NCBI GenBank assembly: GCA_002279765.1
Contig: NCCR01000004.1
Coordinates: 1 to 55,318, forward strand
Length of the DNA stretch: 55,318 nt
Source of the DNA: Verrucomicrobia bacterium 12-59-8
GTDB taxonomy: Bacteria; Verrucomicrobiota; Verrucomicrobiae; Verrucomicrobiales; Verrucomicrobiaceae
Reading direction: 5' to 3'
Below the pieces are notes generated by a model. That model saw nothing but the letters and a program-made list of their open reading frames with translations. It was not told the DNA's origin and made no database searches. Both the position numbers and the translations under genes were made by a program. Positions within the stretch are counted from its first letter, which is position 1. Each line of letters starts with the position of its first letter. Positions 35,075-44,900 of this stretch are shown here, piece after piece.

Positions 35075-38000
35075 CAATGATTAAACAAAAACGCAGGTGA
35101 GTTGATCAGTGCCCAAGCCAGATCCTGCGCGGCGGTGAGGCGCTTATTACGAAGCTGTGTCTGGCTCAGGCCCGCATCTCGGCGGAGCTGGACCAGTTTG
35201 GGATCAAGCGAGATGGCCTTCTGGCTGTCCGTGTACTTGGTTTCCAACGCCACGAGCTGCTCATCGACTGGCAAGGGCTTGCGTGCGTTGGCGAGAACCT
35301 TCTTCTGCGTCTGGTAGTCCTTGAACTGGTTGAGGAAGTGCTGGGTCAGCAGCGCATTCTGCTCAGGCGTACGTTTGGGTGCCTTCAGCGCAGCGGCGAC
35401 GGCGGCAGGAGTGCCAAAACGTACGGTGGGGCTGGTGGTGACCCACAGACGGAAACGGCCTGGGTTGTATTTGCCGTTCTGGAAGTTGGAGGTCAGCTGG
35501 ATGGTGAACTGCGAACCGCCATCATGCGCAATGGGCTTGGCGAATTCGAAGGTGGCCTCATGACGGAAGCCGCCCTGCGGACTGACGGCCCAGCCACGGT
35601 CACGATTCCCTTTCTTGAGAGCCTCCGTGACGGCAAACTTGTCCTGCTCAAAGTCGGCCTTCGGATTTTTCAGTAGCTGCTCTTCACCACCGCGTTTGCT
35701 GCGCTTGGCATCCATCGGATCCGTGCGCACAGTGAATTCGCCGAGGACAAAGTTGCCGTCGGTGGCGAGGCCGGGGCCGTTGCTGGGCAGGCGGTCATCG
35801 GGGATCATCTCCAGCTTGATGGCGGTGATGTTGGTCAGCGTCGTCTTGCCGATGAGCATGTAGTTGCCGGTGGTCTCACGACCTGCAGGCATGGCGGTGG
35901 CAAACAGGCTGCCATCCGGCTGGACTTCGAGTTTTTCGACACCCCCGGCGCGCTGCACCTTGATGTTGTCAAACGGCTGCCATTCCGTGGTGAGATCGAG
36001 ATAATTTTCCCACGCAGGCTGATTGGCCGCAGCAGTGTCCTGAACGGTCTTCACCTTGGCTTCAGCGGCGGTGATGGCGACTTTGCGCGCTGCTTCCTTT
36101 TTGGCAATTTCGGGAGCCATCTTGGCCTTGTAGGCTTCGAGTTCTTTCTTTGCAGCGTCGATGGCAGCAAGGCGCTCCTGCTCGGCTTTATCGATCAACG
36201 GCTTCTGTTCGGCCTCCTTGACTTGAAGCGTGGCAGCCAGATGTTTGTTCTCAGGATCAAGCTCCTGCATGGAGGCCAGGGCGGCATCGATTTCCTTCTC
36301 GTTCGCATGGCTGTTGAGGATGCGGAGGAAGATGGCATCGACGAGCTGGCGGTCGTCTTTGATCTCGCTGGTGAGCTTGGCAATGGCGTTGCCGGGATCA
36401 CTGATCGCATCACCCACCGTAGGACCGCTCATGAGGGCCATCACGGGGCCAAGATTGACCTCGTTGCTGCGTTCGCACTCGCACACAGATTCACGGGCAG
36501 GTTTGCCGAAGTTCGCGAGGAAGCCGTCCTGCAATTTGACCTGACCATCAGCCAGAGCGGCGGCGCGTGTGCCCTTGGGCATGCCGGGAATGTTCGGCAT
36601 GCTGCCAGTGACAGCAAAGACGGAGTCAAACAGCACTTCAGCAGGTAGGCGGCGCGCTTTGGCGTGGCTGTAGTTGGTCTTGTCATCCTCGTTCCACTTG
36701 TTGGTGGCCAGGCTCAAATTATACGCGCGGCTGTTGGCGATGATCTTCATCAGGTGGCGCACGTTGAAGCCACTCTGTACAAATTCGTTCGTCAGGTACT
36801 GCAGCAGTTCAGGATTACTCGGCGGATTGCCGGCGCGGATGTCATCCAGCGGCTCAATGACGCCAGTGCCGGTGAGGTAGCCCCAGATGCGGTTGGCATA
36901 GCTCATGGCAAAGTAATCGTTCTGCGGGCTGGTCATCCAGGTGGCAAACTGCTCACGGCGGGTGCTTGCGGTCTTGCTCACAAGTTCGTTCTCATACGGC
37001 ACCTGCGGCGCGACCGGCTTGTTGGTGCGCAGATGCAGCACGTCGCCGTCTTTTTTGTCGGAAACGATTTCGAACAGCGGCTTCGCACCTTCAACAGCAC
37101 TGCCGCCGATGGTCTGGCCCTTGGCGGCAGGATCACCCTTGAGATCGATCTGCGCGAAGTAGGATGCGGTTTCATAATACTGATCCATCGTCCAGCGCTC
37201 GAAGGGATGGTCATGGCACTTGTTGCAGTTGAAACGCGTCGCAAGGAACAAGTGCGTGGTGTTTTCGCTGATGTCTTCAGCGGTGCGCACGGTCTTGAAA
37301 TAAGCGGCGGGCGGATTTTCCTTGTTCGAACCCGTCGCGGTGATGATGCGATACGCGAAGCGGTCATACGGCGTGTTGTCTGCCACCTGCTGCTTGATCC
37401 AGGTGCGCAGACCGCTGGCACCTTCGGCACCAAGGAATTTCGCGTTCACCTGCAGCATGTCGGCCCACTTGTTGGCCCAATGCTCGACGAAATCCGGATT
37501 GCCGATGAGCTTGTCCACCACCTCGCTGCGTTTGGTGCGGGTGTCACGCTTGTCAGCCATGAAGGCAATGACTTCTTCGGGCTTCGGCGGCAGACCGGTG
37601 AGATCGAGATGAATGCGGCGCAGGAAGTCCTCATCCTTGCACAGACCACTCGGCTCAATCTTCATGCGCTCCCATTTCTGCGCCACAAGTTCGTCGATCT
37701 TGTTCCACTTCTCCGGCTCGCTCCAGGCGAAGCCCGTGCGGTCGCCCATCACGGTGATCGTAGTCGCGGCATAGGAACCTTCAAAGCGCGCAAGGATCGG
37801 TGCCTCACCGCGACGCAGGCTGGTCATGAGGCCCCTCTTGTCGGCTTCAATGACATCGCCATTGCCGCTGTCGAGGAATGACTCAGCAGTGACATCTTTG
37901 ACATAACCATCGGCATACCGCGCGATAACACGCAGCTGCTGGCGGCCACCGACCCGCTCAATGACCGGATTTTTCGGCGACAGCTCGATGCTGGTGACAC

Positions 38001-40173
38001 GCGGCGTCTTCATGTCCAGCTTCGCGCCCTGGCCGATCCAGGCTTTGAGCGACTCATAGTAAAGCTCTCCCGGCACGGTGAGCTGCCCGCCTTCATGTGG
38101 CACGCTGCCGCTGGCCTTCAGCAGCATGAGCGAATGCTCCGGCGACGCCACGTTCGCACGTCGGCTGGAGAGGTCATCGGCAAAAGCGAGCACATCGTAA
38201 ACGGGATCATAGCCACGCAGCGAGAGCTTGAAGCCCGCCTTGCCTTCCTTCGCTCCGTGGCAGGTGCCTTGATTGCAACCGAGCTTCGACATGATGGGCA
38301 TCACATCGCGCACGTAGTCGGGTTTGAGGGCGACGCTCATGCCGCTCACGTTCACCGGAACATTGGCGGTCTTGCCGAGGAAGGAGATCTTGACGCTGGT
38401 GGCTCCATCCTTGTCCGGACGCGCCATGCCACGCGCATTGACGTCCACGACATCCGCGTTTTCAGAGGTGATCTTGGCCATGCGTGTGACGTCGGCACGC
38501 GTGCCGTCGCTCATGCGGGCAGTGACGATCAACTGCGCATACTCGGTGGGCTTGCCGATCTTGATCGTGGTGGGTTCGACATCGATGGAGGCAACCGTCG
38601 GTCCCGTGTGCAGGGTTTCGATCTTGTTATCCTTCTCAATCGCCACACGCACGCTATCGTCCACGAGCACGTCCGAGGCCGCGAGGATCTTTTCCTTCGC
38701 CAGCGGCACGGAAACAAATTCCTTAGCGATGGCACCCGAAGCCGCGTCGATGAGGCGGATCTGACCGTCCTGACCTGCCACGGCGACGGTTTTCCCATCG
38801 GGGCTGAAGGTCACGCTGAAGATGCCGCAGGGGATCGCTGTGCTGCTGAGCTGCTTGACGCCCTTGGTGACCCACTCATCCAGTTCCGGCCCCTTGCCAC
38901 TCACCGTTTCGACAATCTTCTTCACCGCCTCAGGCATCGTGCTGTCATAATCACTGGCGTAAATATTCACCGCGCCCACGCCTTCATTCGAGGTGCCTGC
39001 GGCGATCCGCTTGCCATCCGGCGCGAAATCAACGCCAAAAATGCGGCCCTGCATGGCGGGGAATTTGCGGATGAGGTTGGCGTTGTCGCCAATGACACGC
39101 TTCGTCATGCGCTCCATCCGATAGATAGCAGGTACGCCATCCGTGCCGCCGATGAGCACTTCGTTGCGCAGAGGGTGCCGCGTCAGCACCTGCACACCGC
39201 CTTTGAGAGCGCCCGGGGTGATAGAGGTGACGTTATCCACAAAGCGCTGCGTAGCGACTTCGGTCAGCTTCACGCTCATGTCACGACCGCAGGAGACGAC
39301 ATGCTTGCCATCCACGCCCCAGACCGTGTCGAGCACCCAGTCGCTGTGCCCGCCCATGAAAAGCGTTTCCTTGCCCGTAACAACATCGATGGCACGCACC
39401 GCATTGTCACCGCAGCCGAACGCGAGGAATTTGCCATCCGGCGACCAGCTCGCTCCATACAGCGTGTCAAACGTCAGCGACTTGGAGAGCTCCAGCTTCT
39501 TCGCCGCCACGTCCCAGATTTGGATTTCACCCATGCGCGCCGGGCTGCCACCGGTGAGCGCGATCTTCTTACCATCCGGCGACCAGGCGAGCTTCTGAAT
39601 GCGCTCCGCAAGACCGACAAGACGCGCCACAATGCCGCTGCCATCTGCCTTATGAATCAAGACCTCATGGTACCCCGCCACAGCGATCATGCTGCCATCC
39701 GGCGAGTAATCGATCGAGGTGATGGCCGGAGCCTTCACATAGACCGGTGGGTGCGCCATGTCGTATTGCACCTTGGCGGAGGCCGGCGTGTCATCATTCG
39801 CACCTTCAGCGATCCAGCGCTCGATCAAGGCGACCTGTGTTTCATGCAGCGGGTCGGTCTTCTGCGGCATCTCCACTTTGCCCTTTTCATCCGGCTTGAT
39901 CAGCTTCAGCAGATTGGATTCCATCGCCTTGCCCGGCACCACCGCATGGCCTTCCTCGCCCCCTTTAAGCAGCGCCGCAAACTCCGTCATGATGTAGTCG
40001 CCCTTCTTTTTCGCCGGCTGGTGGCAGCCATTGCACTGAGCCTGGAAGATCGGGCGGATGTGCTTGTAGAAGGAGACCGGCTTGTTCGGGTCAATGCCCT
40101 CCTCCTTCTTCGGCGGTGCGGCATGCACGGCGGCGGCGAGGAAGAGTACAGGAATGAGGAGACGTGTCTTCAT
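35074..40173 (-). CDS. Large secreted protein: cytochrome c motif, WD40, DUF1549 and DUF1553
   Basis: This protein has 1,699 residues from the ATG at 40173 (MKTRLLIPVLFLAAAVHA, a signal peptide). A planctomycete-type cytochrome c domain (FQAQCNGCHQP) binds heme near residue 47. WD40/beta-propeller repeats follow (ITSIDYSPDGSMIAVAGY, LAWSPDGKKIALTGG, SWSPDGKFLAFGCGD). Then come Big2-like strands, a second cysteine region (SKLGCNQGTCHGAKEGKAGF), DUF1549 (DFLRRIHLDLTGLPP) and DUF1553 ending AWALINSPAFLFNH. A charged helical segment sits inside the last part. Such proteins are a hallmark of Planctomycetota and Verrucomicrobiota and are linked to polysaccharide breakdown, but the reaction is unknown. 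Confidence 0.88.
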   Translation of the reverse strand: MKTRLLIPVLFLAAAVHAAPPKKEEGIDPNKPVSFYKHIRPIFQAQCNGCHQPAKKKGDYIMTEFAALLKGGEEGHAVVPGKAMESNLLKLIKPDEKGKVEMPQKTDPLHETQVALIERWIAEGANDDTPASAKVQYDMAHPPVYVKAPAITSIDYSPDGSMIAVAGYHEVLIHKADGSGIVARLVGLAERIQKLAWSPDGKKIALTGGSPARMGEIQIWDVAAKKLELSKSLTFDTLYGASWSPDGKFLAFGCGDNAVRAIDVVTGKETLFMGGHSDWVLDTVWGVDGKHVVSCGRDMSVKLTEVATQRFVDNVTSITPGALKGGVQVLTRHPLRNEVLIGGTDGVPAIYRMERMTKRVIGDNANLIRKFPAMQGRIFGVDFAPDGKRIAAGTSNEGVGAVNIYASDYDSTMPEAVKKIVETVSGKGPELDEWVTKGVKQLSSTAIPCGIFSVTFSPDGKTVAVAGQDGQIRLIDAASGAIAKEFVSVPLAKEKILAASDVLVDDSVRVAIEKDNKIETLHTGPTVASIDVEPTTIKIGKPTEYAQLIVTARMSDGTRADVTRMAKITSENADVVDVNARGMARPDKDGATSVKISFLGKTANVPVNVSGMSVALKPDYVRDVMPIMSKLGCNQGTCHGAKEGKAGFKLSLRGYDPVYDVLAFADDLSSRRANVASPEHSLMLLKASGSVPHEGGQLTVPGELYYESLKAWIGQGAKLDMKTPRVTSIELSPKNPVIERVGGRQQLRVIARYADGYVKDVTAESFLDSGNGDVIEADKRGLMTSLRRGEAPILARFEGSYAATTITVMGDRTGFAWSEPEKWNKIDELVAQKWERMKIEPSGLCKDEDFLRRIHLDLTGLPPKPEEVIAFMADKRDTRTKRSEVVDKLIGNPDFVEHWANKWADMLQVNAKFLGAEGASGLRTWIKQQVADNTPYDRFAYRIITATGSNKENPPAAYFKTVRTAEDISENTTHLFLATRFNCNKCHDHPFERWTMDQYYETASYFAQIDLKGDPAAKGQTIGGSAVEGAKPLFEIVSDKKDGDVLHLRTNKPVAPQVPYENELVSKTASTRREQFATWMTSPQNDYFAMSYANRIWGYLTGTGVIEPLDDIRAGNPPSNPELLQYLTNEFVQSGFNVRHLMKIIANSRAYNLSLATNKWNEDDKTNYSHAKARRLPAEVLFDSVFAVTGSMPNIPGMPKGTRAAALADGQVKLQDGFLANFGKPARESVCECERSNEVNLGPVMALMSGPTVGDAISDPGNAIAKLTSEIKDDRQLVDAIFLRILNSHANEKEIDAALASMQELDPENKHLAATLQVKEAEQKPLIDKAEQERLAAIDAAKKELEAYKAKMAPEIAKKEAARKVAITAAEAKVKTVQDTAAANQPAWENYLDLTTEWQPFDNIKVQRAGGVEKLEVQPDGSLFATAMPAGRETTGNYMLIGKTTLTNITAIKLEMIPDDRLPSNGPGLATDGNFVLGEFTVRTDPMDAKRSKRGGEEQLLKNPKADFEQDKFAVTEALKKGNRDRGWAVSPQGGFRHEATFEFAKPIAHDGGSQFTIQLTSNFQNGKYNPGRFRLWVTTSPTVRFGTPAAVAAALKAPKRTPEQNALLTQHFLNQFKDYQTQKKVLANARKPLPVDEQLVALETKYTDSQKAISLDPKLVQLRRDAGLSQTQLRNKRLTAAQDLAWALINSPAFLFNH

Positions 40174-40551
40174 GGGGTTGGCGTTGGGCTTTTTAACAAT
40201 AAGGGCAGCTTGGCAAAACGCCTGCTGGGGCACGTGTCTTGCGCACGCCAGCCCGTAGGGCGGGATCGTCCATGCGCAGAGCGGAGATTGACGGGCGGTT
40301 GCTCCGCCCGCGAAGTCTCCCATGAGGCACGGCTTATGCCCAACAGGCTGCCAAGGATGCCCAGCATAGGGAGATTTTTTTCGGGCGTGAATCACCATCG
40401 GTTCTCTTGGCTTTTGGAAGATTCCGACTGGCAATCTTTGCGATCCTCCCCAACGACTCAAACTGGGGGCCGTGAAGCCAAGTTCTGAGGAAGATTTATC
40501 GGCCGGAATGGAATCCCGCCCGCTGGGGTTAGGAGACGTGGCTTCGCCGCG

Positions 40552-40601
40552 CTATTCCAGCTTCAGGAGCCCATGCATAACCATTCAGTGCCCGGGAAGA
40601 G
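40552..40601 (-). pseudogene. Short remnant of a cupredoxin C-terminus
   Basis: About 50 bases match the last codons of the cupredoxin domain at 41983-42032 at roughly 80%, with one base missing: CTTCCCGGGCACTGAATGG here against the FPGHWMVMNG coding stretch there. With the gap filled it reads F-P-G-H, a stop, then M-V-M-H-G. It sits right behind the stop of the SGNH gene. The rest of the 434-base gap up to 40173 shows only a 7-bp hairpin (CGGGCGG / CCGCCCG, 40292-40110+, i.e. 40292-40310) without a T tract, and presumably the promoter of the large gene. Confidence 0.45.
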
Positions 40602-40607
40602 GCTGCG

Positions 40608-41867
40608 TCAATGCGCCACCTGGAGTCGCACAAAACCTTTCCCGGTCGTGTTCACGCTCACAGTGATTGTGCCGTCTGGGTTAGTTGTCGTTTCTGCCGC
40701 TCCGATGTCATCCCAGTGGGTCAAATCGGTCGATGACTGCGCCTGAATGGAGCCCCACTCGGTGAAAACTTCACGTGGGAGATAGATCAGCGTCAGCGCA
40801 GTCCCCTGCATCACCGGTTTGGGCATGCTGGATGCGTCGGTGACGTTTTCCAAAGCAAACTCGATACCGTTGGGAATGCCATCGCCATCGGAGTCAGCGG
40901 TGAAACTGCCGCTTTGTCCCACTGATGCGAGCCATTCGGTGAACGGGATGTTGGGATCAAGCCCCAGCACCGTGGAGATGATGTAGTCGTCGCTCAGCGG
41001 AGTGATCACGGTGGCTGGATAGTTTGTGTTGAAAGCATCGACGACCAGTTGCGCGATTTTGGTGTGGGCACAGGTGTTGGGGTGGAATCCGTCTCCCGAA
41101 AACGCATAGCGTGTCCGTGCATCGGCATCCGCCTCACGATAGAATTCGATGCCCTTGATGCGAAACGGCTGCGTGATGAGCGACTTGGTGAAGTCGTAAA
41201 CGCCGGGAACAAATCCGATCCCCAGCGATTGTGCATAACTGGCCAAGGTGGCATTCAAAGCATCCATGGCTGCGGTGACGCGGCCTGTCTTCACTGCATC
41301 GGTGGGGTAGCCTTGTTGAATCTTCGGTGTGCAGCCCACATGCGGAACGCTGACCAGCACGATGGGTACCGAGGCATTTTCCGCGCGCACGTAGCTGATG
41401 ATCCATTGCAGATTGCCCAGCGTTGTGTTGGTGACAGTAGCGTCCACCGTGCCGTTGTAGAGATCGGCATAGTAGCTGTCGGCATCGTTGCCACCGGCGA
41501 AGATTACCACTCGTTGCACGTCGTTGCGAAGCTGATCCTTCAGCGTGTTGGTCCACAAGAAGTTATAAATGCTGCTGAGTTGGCTGCGGATGCTTGTTGT
41601 CGTCGCACCTGGGAAAGCCCAGTTGAAGCGATGGCCCGTGAGCCTAGGGTAAGAATAGACGCTCCAGGTGCCCGTGTCGAACCAGCCGGTCCGGTGCTGA
41701 TGCAGAATTTCGATCCAGTTCCGTGCCTGCCAGGATGCCGGATTGGCGGGATACAAAGCGGGAAACTCCGATTCATATTCCTTGGTCAGGCTGTCCCCGA
41801 TCACCAAGCATTGCTCCGCCCTGAGCGTGAAGCTCATCAGCAGAAGCAGGAACAGGCAGCGTAACAT
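40608..41867 (-). CDS. Secreted SGNH/GDSL hydrolase
   Basis: This protein has 419 residues from the ATG at 41867 (MLRCLFLLLLMSFTLRA, signal peptide). Block I is CLVIGDSLTKEYESE with the nucleophile Ser; block III is VVIFAGGNDADSYY with the oxyanion Asn; block V is FSGDGFHPNTCAHTK with the catalytic Asp and His. The C-terminal 100 residues carry a TADSDGDGIPNGIEFAL stretch, a calcium-binding thrombospondin-3-like signature usual in verrucomicrobial secreted proteins, and a beta-rich tail. It is an esterase or carbohydrate deacetylase; substrate unknown. Confidence 0.87.
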   Translation of the reverse strand: MLRCLFLLLLMSFTLRAEQCLVIGDSLTKEYESEFPALYPANPASWQARNWIEILHQHRTGWFDTGTWSVYSYPRLTGHRFNWAFPGATTTSIRSQLSSIYNFLWTNTLKDQLRNDVQRVVIFAGGNDADSYYADLYNGTVDATVTNTTLGNLQWIISYVRAENASVPIVLVSVPHVGCTPKIQQGYPTDAVKTGRVTAAMDALNATLASYAQSLGIGFVPGVYDFTKSLITQPFRIKGIEFYREADADARTRYAFSGDGFHPNTCAHTKIAQLVVDAFNTNYPATVITPLSDDYIISTVLGLDPNIPFTEWLASVGQSGSFTADSDGDGIPNGIEFALENVTDASSMPKPVMQGTALTLIYLPREVFTEWGSIQAQSSTDLTHWDDIGAAETTTNPDGTITVSVNTTGKGFVRLQVAH

Positions 41868-41982
41868 CAATGCTACTTACGAGAGCCCCTCCCAAAAAGG
41901 CACTGTTGTTCGAACAATCTAGTTTGGAGCTTCAGCTCGTCTGGCGACTTTCGCCTGAGCGGACTGAAGTCCTGAACTGCTT

Positions 41983-44900
41983 TCATTCCACTTTCAGCAC
42001 CCCATTCATCACCATCCAGTGCCCCGGGAAGGTGCAGAGGTAAGGGTAGTCGCCTTTCTCTTTTGGGGCGGTGATGTGGATGGTGAAACTCGACTGCGGA
42101 TTCGTCATGTCGGTGTAGGCAAGGACGTCGTCGGAATCCGGCACATAGTGTTTCGCCAGACCCTGTGGATCAGTGATCATGAGATTGGCAAGGTTGCCGA
42201 TTTTTTGCAGCGTTCCGGGCTTCGAGAGCATCCAGTTGTGCGGCACCACGTCGGGATTCTTGAAGACGATGGTGAGTTTTTCACCCGCTTTGGCGGCGAG
42301 CTGCTTCTGCACGTATTGCAGGCCCAGGGCGGCTTCGATGACGAGCTCGCGACCGCCTTCGCCGTTGGCCCATGGATTCAGTTTGGCTGGTTTCGGTGCT
42401 TCGAGGCCGATCTGCGCGGCGTGATTGGTCTTCGCGATTTTGGCGTAGCCAGGGAACTCAGTGAAGGGTTCAGCCAAGGCGTGCGCGGTCAGGAAGATGT
42501 CGTGGCCGGTGCTCAGATGGAGATGAATCTGGCTGGCGGTGACGATCTGCGGAATTTCGAGAAAGAGAGTCTTGCCGCCGTCGAGTTTCTCCACGCTACG
42601 CACTTCGAGCGGATCATGGCCGGGGGTGTCGGCATACTTCACAGAATACTCGGGCGAGCCGTACTGCGGGCCGTAGTGGTAGTTCCAGCACTGCGCGAAG
42701 CAGGTGGCGGCATCGGCATTTTTAACGGGCTGATTGAAGCGAATCAGCACGCCGTTGTCGCGGGCTTCGAAAGCGATGGGCACAGGCTTCTCGCCACCAG
42801 TGAATCGCACGCGCTGGAAGCAGCCGTCCTTCGGTGTGTAGCTGCCCCAGCCCTGCATGCCGTTCACATAGAGGTGGCCGTCATTCGGATTGAAGCGCCC
42901 GCATTGCGGGCCGGAGTCGAAGTTGCCGCTGATTTTCACTGAAGCTGCCTGCCAGCAGCCTTTGACGTTCTGCCGCATGACGAGCCACGCACTGCCACCG
43001 CCTGAAGAAAGGTGAACAAAATTGCCATCGCCTTTGAGAGAGGCCCAGTTATCGCCCATGATGAAGGACTGGCTGCTGGCGCTGTTGTCCTCGCCACGCG
43101 GCATGTACATCAGCACAGGCTCAGGCGGCTGGCCGTTCTTTGGACCACCGGCACCGAAGTGGGCACCGAGATTGTGGTCCAGCTCGATCTGGAAGATGGA
43201 GGAAGCGGGTGTCCAGTCGCCCTCCTGTCCGCTTGTGGTGAGGAAGCGGCCATCCGGCGAGATGCCGAGACCGTCGGGATTGCGGAAACCGGTGCCGAGG
43301 ACTTCTATCTTGTCGCGGCCCGTGATTCGGCACACGCCTTGATTGCCGGAGGCAAAATACCAGCGGCCTTCCTTATCAGTTTCGAGGCCGACGATGAAGT
43401 CGTGCCCGCCGGGCGAGGTCTGCATCGCATTCGTGCCGCACTCGTAGAAGTCCGCCTCTGCATCACCATTCAGATCATGCAGGCAGGTGATCTGATCTCG
43501 ACCGAGGACGTACAGCTTGTCCTTCACAATCTTCATGCCCAGCGGCTGGTTCAGTCCGGTGGCGAAGCGCTTCCAGCGCACCTTTTCGAGTTTCTCATCA
43601 ATGCCTTTCACCAGCCAGATCTCGCCCGTCATCGTGGCGATGGCGGCGGTGCCGTCGCTGAAGAAGTCATGCGCCGTGATGAAGAACAGCGAGCCGTAAG
43701 GATTTTCAAAAGGAAGTGTAATGGTGTCGGTGGCGAAGGGCTGCTGTGTACCGAGCTTGCCTTTGGTTTCGATCCACTTCGGCCATTGAGCGGGAAAATC
43801 CTTTGCTGGACGGACTTCCTGGCCAAGCACATTCCAGAAGGATTCACCGACTTTGAAGATGACGTCCTTGCCCTGCCGGTAGAACCCATCGTATTGCCCT
43901 TGGAGCTTGATGGATGGCTTTGATGCCACCTTCCCATCCATTGCGGCTCCACCCATGAAACCATGGCGTGCATCGTTGAGTTTGATGAAGCCACCTATCC
44001 AGGTGACTGGGAAAGAAAGCGTTTCAGGATCGAAGACATAAGAGGTGTCTCCGGCTCGCACGCACACCGCTTTCGGGATCGTCAGGCCTGCGCCTTTGAA
44101 GACGCAACTAAACACTGAACCGTGATCGCTCGTGGCAAAGCGTCCATCTTTCCAAGTCACCTGATCGTTCTGGTTCCCCCAATGCCCCTGCTGGCCGCCG
44201 TCGAGGCCGGGGAATTGAGGTAGAAGTTCAGGGAGGGGCTTCTGCTTCATGAACTGGAGCGCCTCCTTGCCGTAGAAGTCGAAGACGCGTTCGCGATTGA
44301 CGAATTCCTGCCAGTGGACGTTGTCCTCAGGATGGAGCGGTTTGCGCTCGGGATTGAATTCGGCGGGTTTCGGCGCAGGCGGTGGGAGGAGCGCGTCAAG
44401 ATGGTCGAAGTCCCAGAGGCCGAGGGTGTTGTCCATGCGCAGACGCGGAGCGCCGCCTTTGCGCGGCTTCATCACGCCTCGTGTGATGCGCACATCGTCG
44501 ATGAGCCCTTCACAGCCGATGCCGCCATCGACAAGGCTGCCAAAAGCGATGCCGCCGGCTGCCGGTGTGCCTTTGAGGGGCTGCACCGCCTTTTCGAACA
44601 TCTGCTTACCGTCGATCCAGATCACGACGTTCTTTTCGTCGATGCTGACGAGGAAGTCGTGCCATTGACCGTCGCAGACATCGACCTTCGAATCGCAGTC
44701 ACCGCCACGTCCGGGCATGAAGAGCGCCAGCGTGCCGCGCTTTGCATGTGTGTAGAGCTCCCAATGCGTGGCAGATGATTTGGCGTCTGAGGCGATGAGG
44801 ATGTTGAAGTGATCCTTGCTGGTGAGCTGCGCACGACACTCGACGGTGACGGGCAGAGTGCGGAAGGGTTCGTTATACTGCTGGAAATAGCTACCCTTCA

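Noticed and set aside
38095..40488. A plus-strand open frame of 797 codons
   Set aside because: It is antisense to the large DUF1549/DUF1553 gene, is rich in His and Arg as such shadows are, and has no recognisable motif.
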